Positions 63,747 through 64,000 of a stretch of 64,000 nucleotides of DNA are shown in pieces. Each line of letters opens with the position of its first letter. Position 1 is the first letter of the stretch. This stretch comes from Eurosta solidaginis (taxonomy: Eukaryota; Arthropoda; Insecta; Diptera; Tephritidae): positions 245,582,978-245,646,977 of the forward strand of contig NC_090320.1 in the NCBI RefSeq assembly GCF_040869045.1, in the 5' to 3' direction. The position numbers and the translations under genes are program-made. A model generated the notes under the pieces. It had not been told where the DNA came from. It was given only the letters and a program-made list of their open reading frames with translations, and searched no databases.

Positions 63747-64000
63747 TAAATTACAACAATCTGTCCATCACTGAAACTTGATAAAATTGTGCTTCATTTT
63801 GTTTGTGCATTCATTTATTGTGTGAACAATTTTTTTTTTTGATTATTTTTTGAATTGTTCTGATTTAATTTCATCTTATTTAATGAGTTTTATTGTAAAG
63901 TTTCTACAGTGATTTAACAGCGGTATTTGATTGCATTTTATCCCAATTAATAACTGAAATTTGTCTGGCTTTTGACGTTGATCATTCAATTTATTGTTGG
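63747..64000. other. No gene seen
   Basis: AT-rich sequence to the end of the window. Confidence 0.4.

Overview
The window looks like a transposon-dense stretch of a fly genome. The repeat repertoire (R1-, jockey-, RTE- and RNase H-bearing LINEs, Helitrons, DINE-1-like elements, a tRNA-derived SINE whose 5' part carries A- and B-box-like motifs, and abundant short hairpin elements) together with AT-rich intergenic DNA points to an acalyptrate dipteran, most likely a tephritid fruit fly. That identification is inference from remembered repeat families, not a database match. I could not recognise a single intact host protein-coding gene, tRNA or rRNA. The window reads as intergenic or long-intron DNA, with one CpG-richer patch at about 18.6-19.3 kb as the best candidate for host regulatory sequence.

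Layout. 0-6.9 kb: an LTR- or promoter-like stretch, degenerate repeats, a jockey-clade remnant, a (CAA)n-tailed repeat and LINE C-terminal fragments. 6.9-10.2 kb: a complete 3.2-kb Helentron/DINE-1-like element (copy A) with about 14 tandem 128-bp units. 11-15 kb: RNase H LINE fragments, a nested pair of inverted-repeat elements and a Helitron with a 3' hairpin and CTAG end. 16-18.6 kb: an extremely AT-rich degenerate array. 19.4-22.6 kb: a PIF/Harbinger-like MITE, SINE and (CAA)n repeats, and an 11-bp GATAAC minisatellite. 26.4-31.1 kb: a SINE with a 13-bp target duplication and Helentron copy B, interrupted by a hAT MITE. 32-38 kb: a LINE split by Helentron copy D, an RTE fragment, a SINE, and a mariner-like transposase remnant split by Helentron copy C.

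40.3-49.0 kb is the most striking block. Two copies of an R1-clade LINE (ORF1 with three CCHC knuckles; ORF2 with APE endonuclease, reverse transcriptase and a C-terminal CCHC) lie in the same orientation inside one (TTTAAC)n hexamer array, which flanks and separates them. This is what an R1-type element with site specificity for a hexanucleotide microsatellite would look like. Copy 1 is 5'-truncated but its ORF2 has only one obvious frame break; copy 2 has an open ORF1 and a heavily broken ORF2.

50-64 kb: jockey, RTE and RNase H LINE remnants on the minus strand, Helitrons, a hAT element with a perfect 8-bp target duplication and a decayed DUF4371-type transposase, a second Harbinger-like MITE, and two more hAT MITEs in inverted orientation.

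Elements do not act together as a pathway here; what connects them is nesting and shared modules. The clearest shared module is a tandem unit of about 128-129 bp. It is homologous between the Helentron-like family (128 bp, subterminal inverted repeats) and the structurally different CTAG-ending Helitrons (about 129 bp).
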